NCBI GenBank assembly: GCA_963575745.1
Contig: CAUYUJ010003892.1
Span: forward strand, 471,163-535,162
Source: Prorocentrum cordatum
Lineage: Eukaryota; Sar; Dinophyceae; Prorocentrales; Prorocentraceae
Reading direction: 5' to 3'
Length of the DNA stretch: 64,000 nt
The translations under genes were made by a program, and so were the position numbers. Positions 63,948 through 64,000 of the stretch are shown one piece after another (position 1 is the stretch's first letter; every line of letters starts with the position of its first letter). The notes beneath the pieces are model-generated. The model saw only the letters and a program-made list of their open reading frames with translations, was not told where the DNA came from and made no database searches.

Positions 63948-64000
63948 GGAGGCGCGATGCCCGCGAGCACGCGGCGCGTCGCCCGGTGGCGGCAGGAGAG

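Overview
The window is eukaryotic nuclear DNA that is very rich in repeats. It is most likely from a dinoflagellate-type alga. That is an inference from high GC, very long low-complexity tracts, a spliced transposon gene, gene-like features almost all on one strand, and one possible spliced-leader relic. I saw no rRNA or tRNA gene and no complete ordinary host gene.

The dominant feature is a block from about 969 to 41183 made of three very large rolling-circle transposons (Helitron superfamily, Helitron2/Helentron-like) lying head to tail on the + strand. They are element 1 (969-18669), element 2 (18670-25645) and element 3 (25662-41183). All three begin with the same module (ACCTAACAGCGA...) followed by six ~73-bp repeats. 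All end with the same tail, a degenerate inverted copy of the start followed by TGCTTTGCCGGGATAATTT. Elements 1 and 3 each encode an RPA-like single-strand-DNA-binding protein and a giant polyprotein of about 3,100 residues: five to six helicase-associated-like repeats, a zinc/DUF6570-like region, an HUH/Y2 Rep domain, and a PIF1-type helicase. Element 2 lacks these. It carries an endonuclease/exonuclease/phosphatase (EEP) family nuclease and a second unknown ORF. The three elements together hold the Rep-helicase, RPA and endonuclease set known from Helentrons, but split between neighbouring elements.

Both polyprotein copies are damaged, in different places. Comparing them reveals a 517-bp intron made almost wholly of 33-bp repeats, a 1,945-bp TIR transposon inserted in element 1 (the empty site survives in element 3), and loss of one Rep tyrosine in element 1. 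The element 1 RPA-like ORF is intact; the element 3 copy is a pseudogene.

A short repeat (consensus GGTGCTTCTCAGCCTGC) occurs dozens of times in the block. Inside genes it is always in the phase that encodes Gly-Ala-Ser-Gln-Pro-Ala; it is also clustered in non-coding tails, always on the gene strand. A second repeat (GATAGCAGTGTCTCGTTT core) builds the intron array and recurs singly in spacers.

Flanks (1-968 and 41184-64000) are mostly degenerate CTTGGGGGCCTC-type repeats, microsatellites (GGA, GGT, GGAGGC, GTC, GT), small foldback or MITE elements, and segmental duplications. A few exon-like open stretches near 55.6, 61.4, 62.5 and 63.8 kb are only weak candidates.
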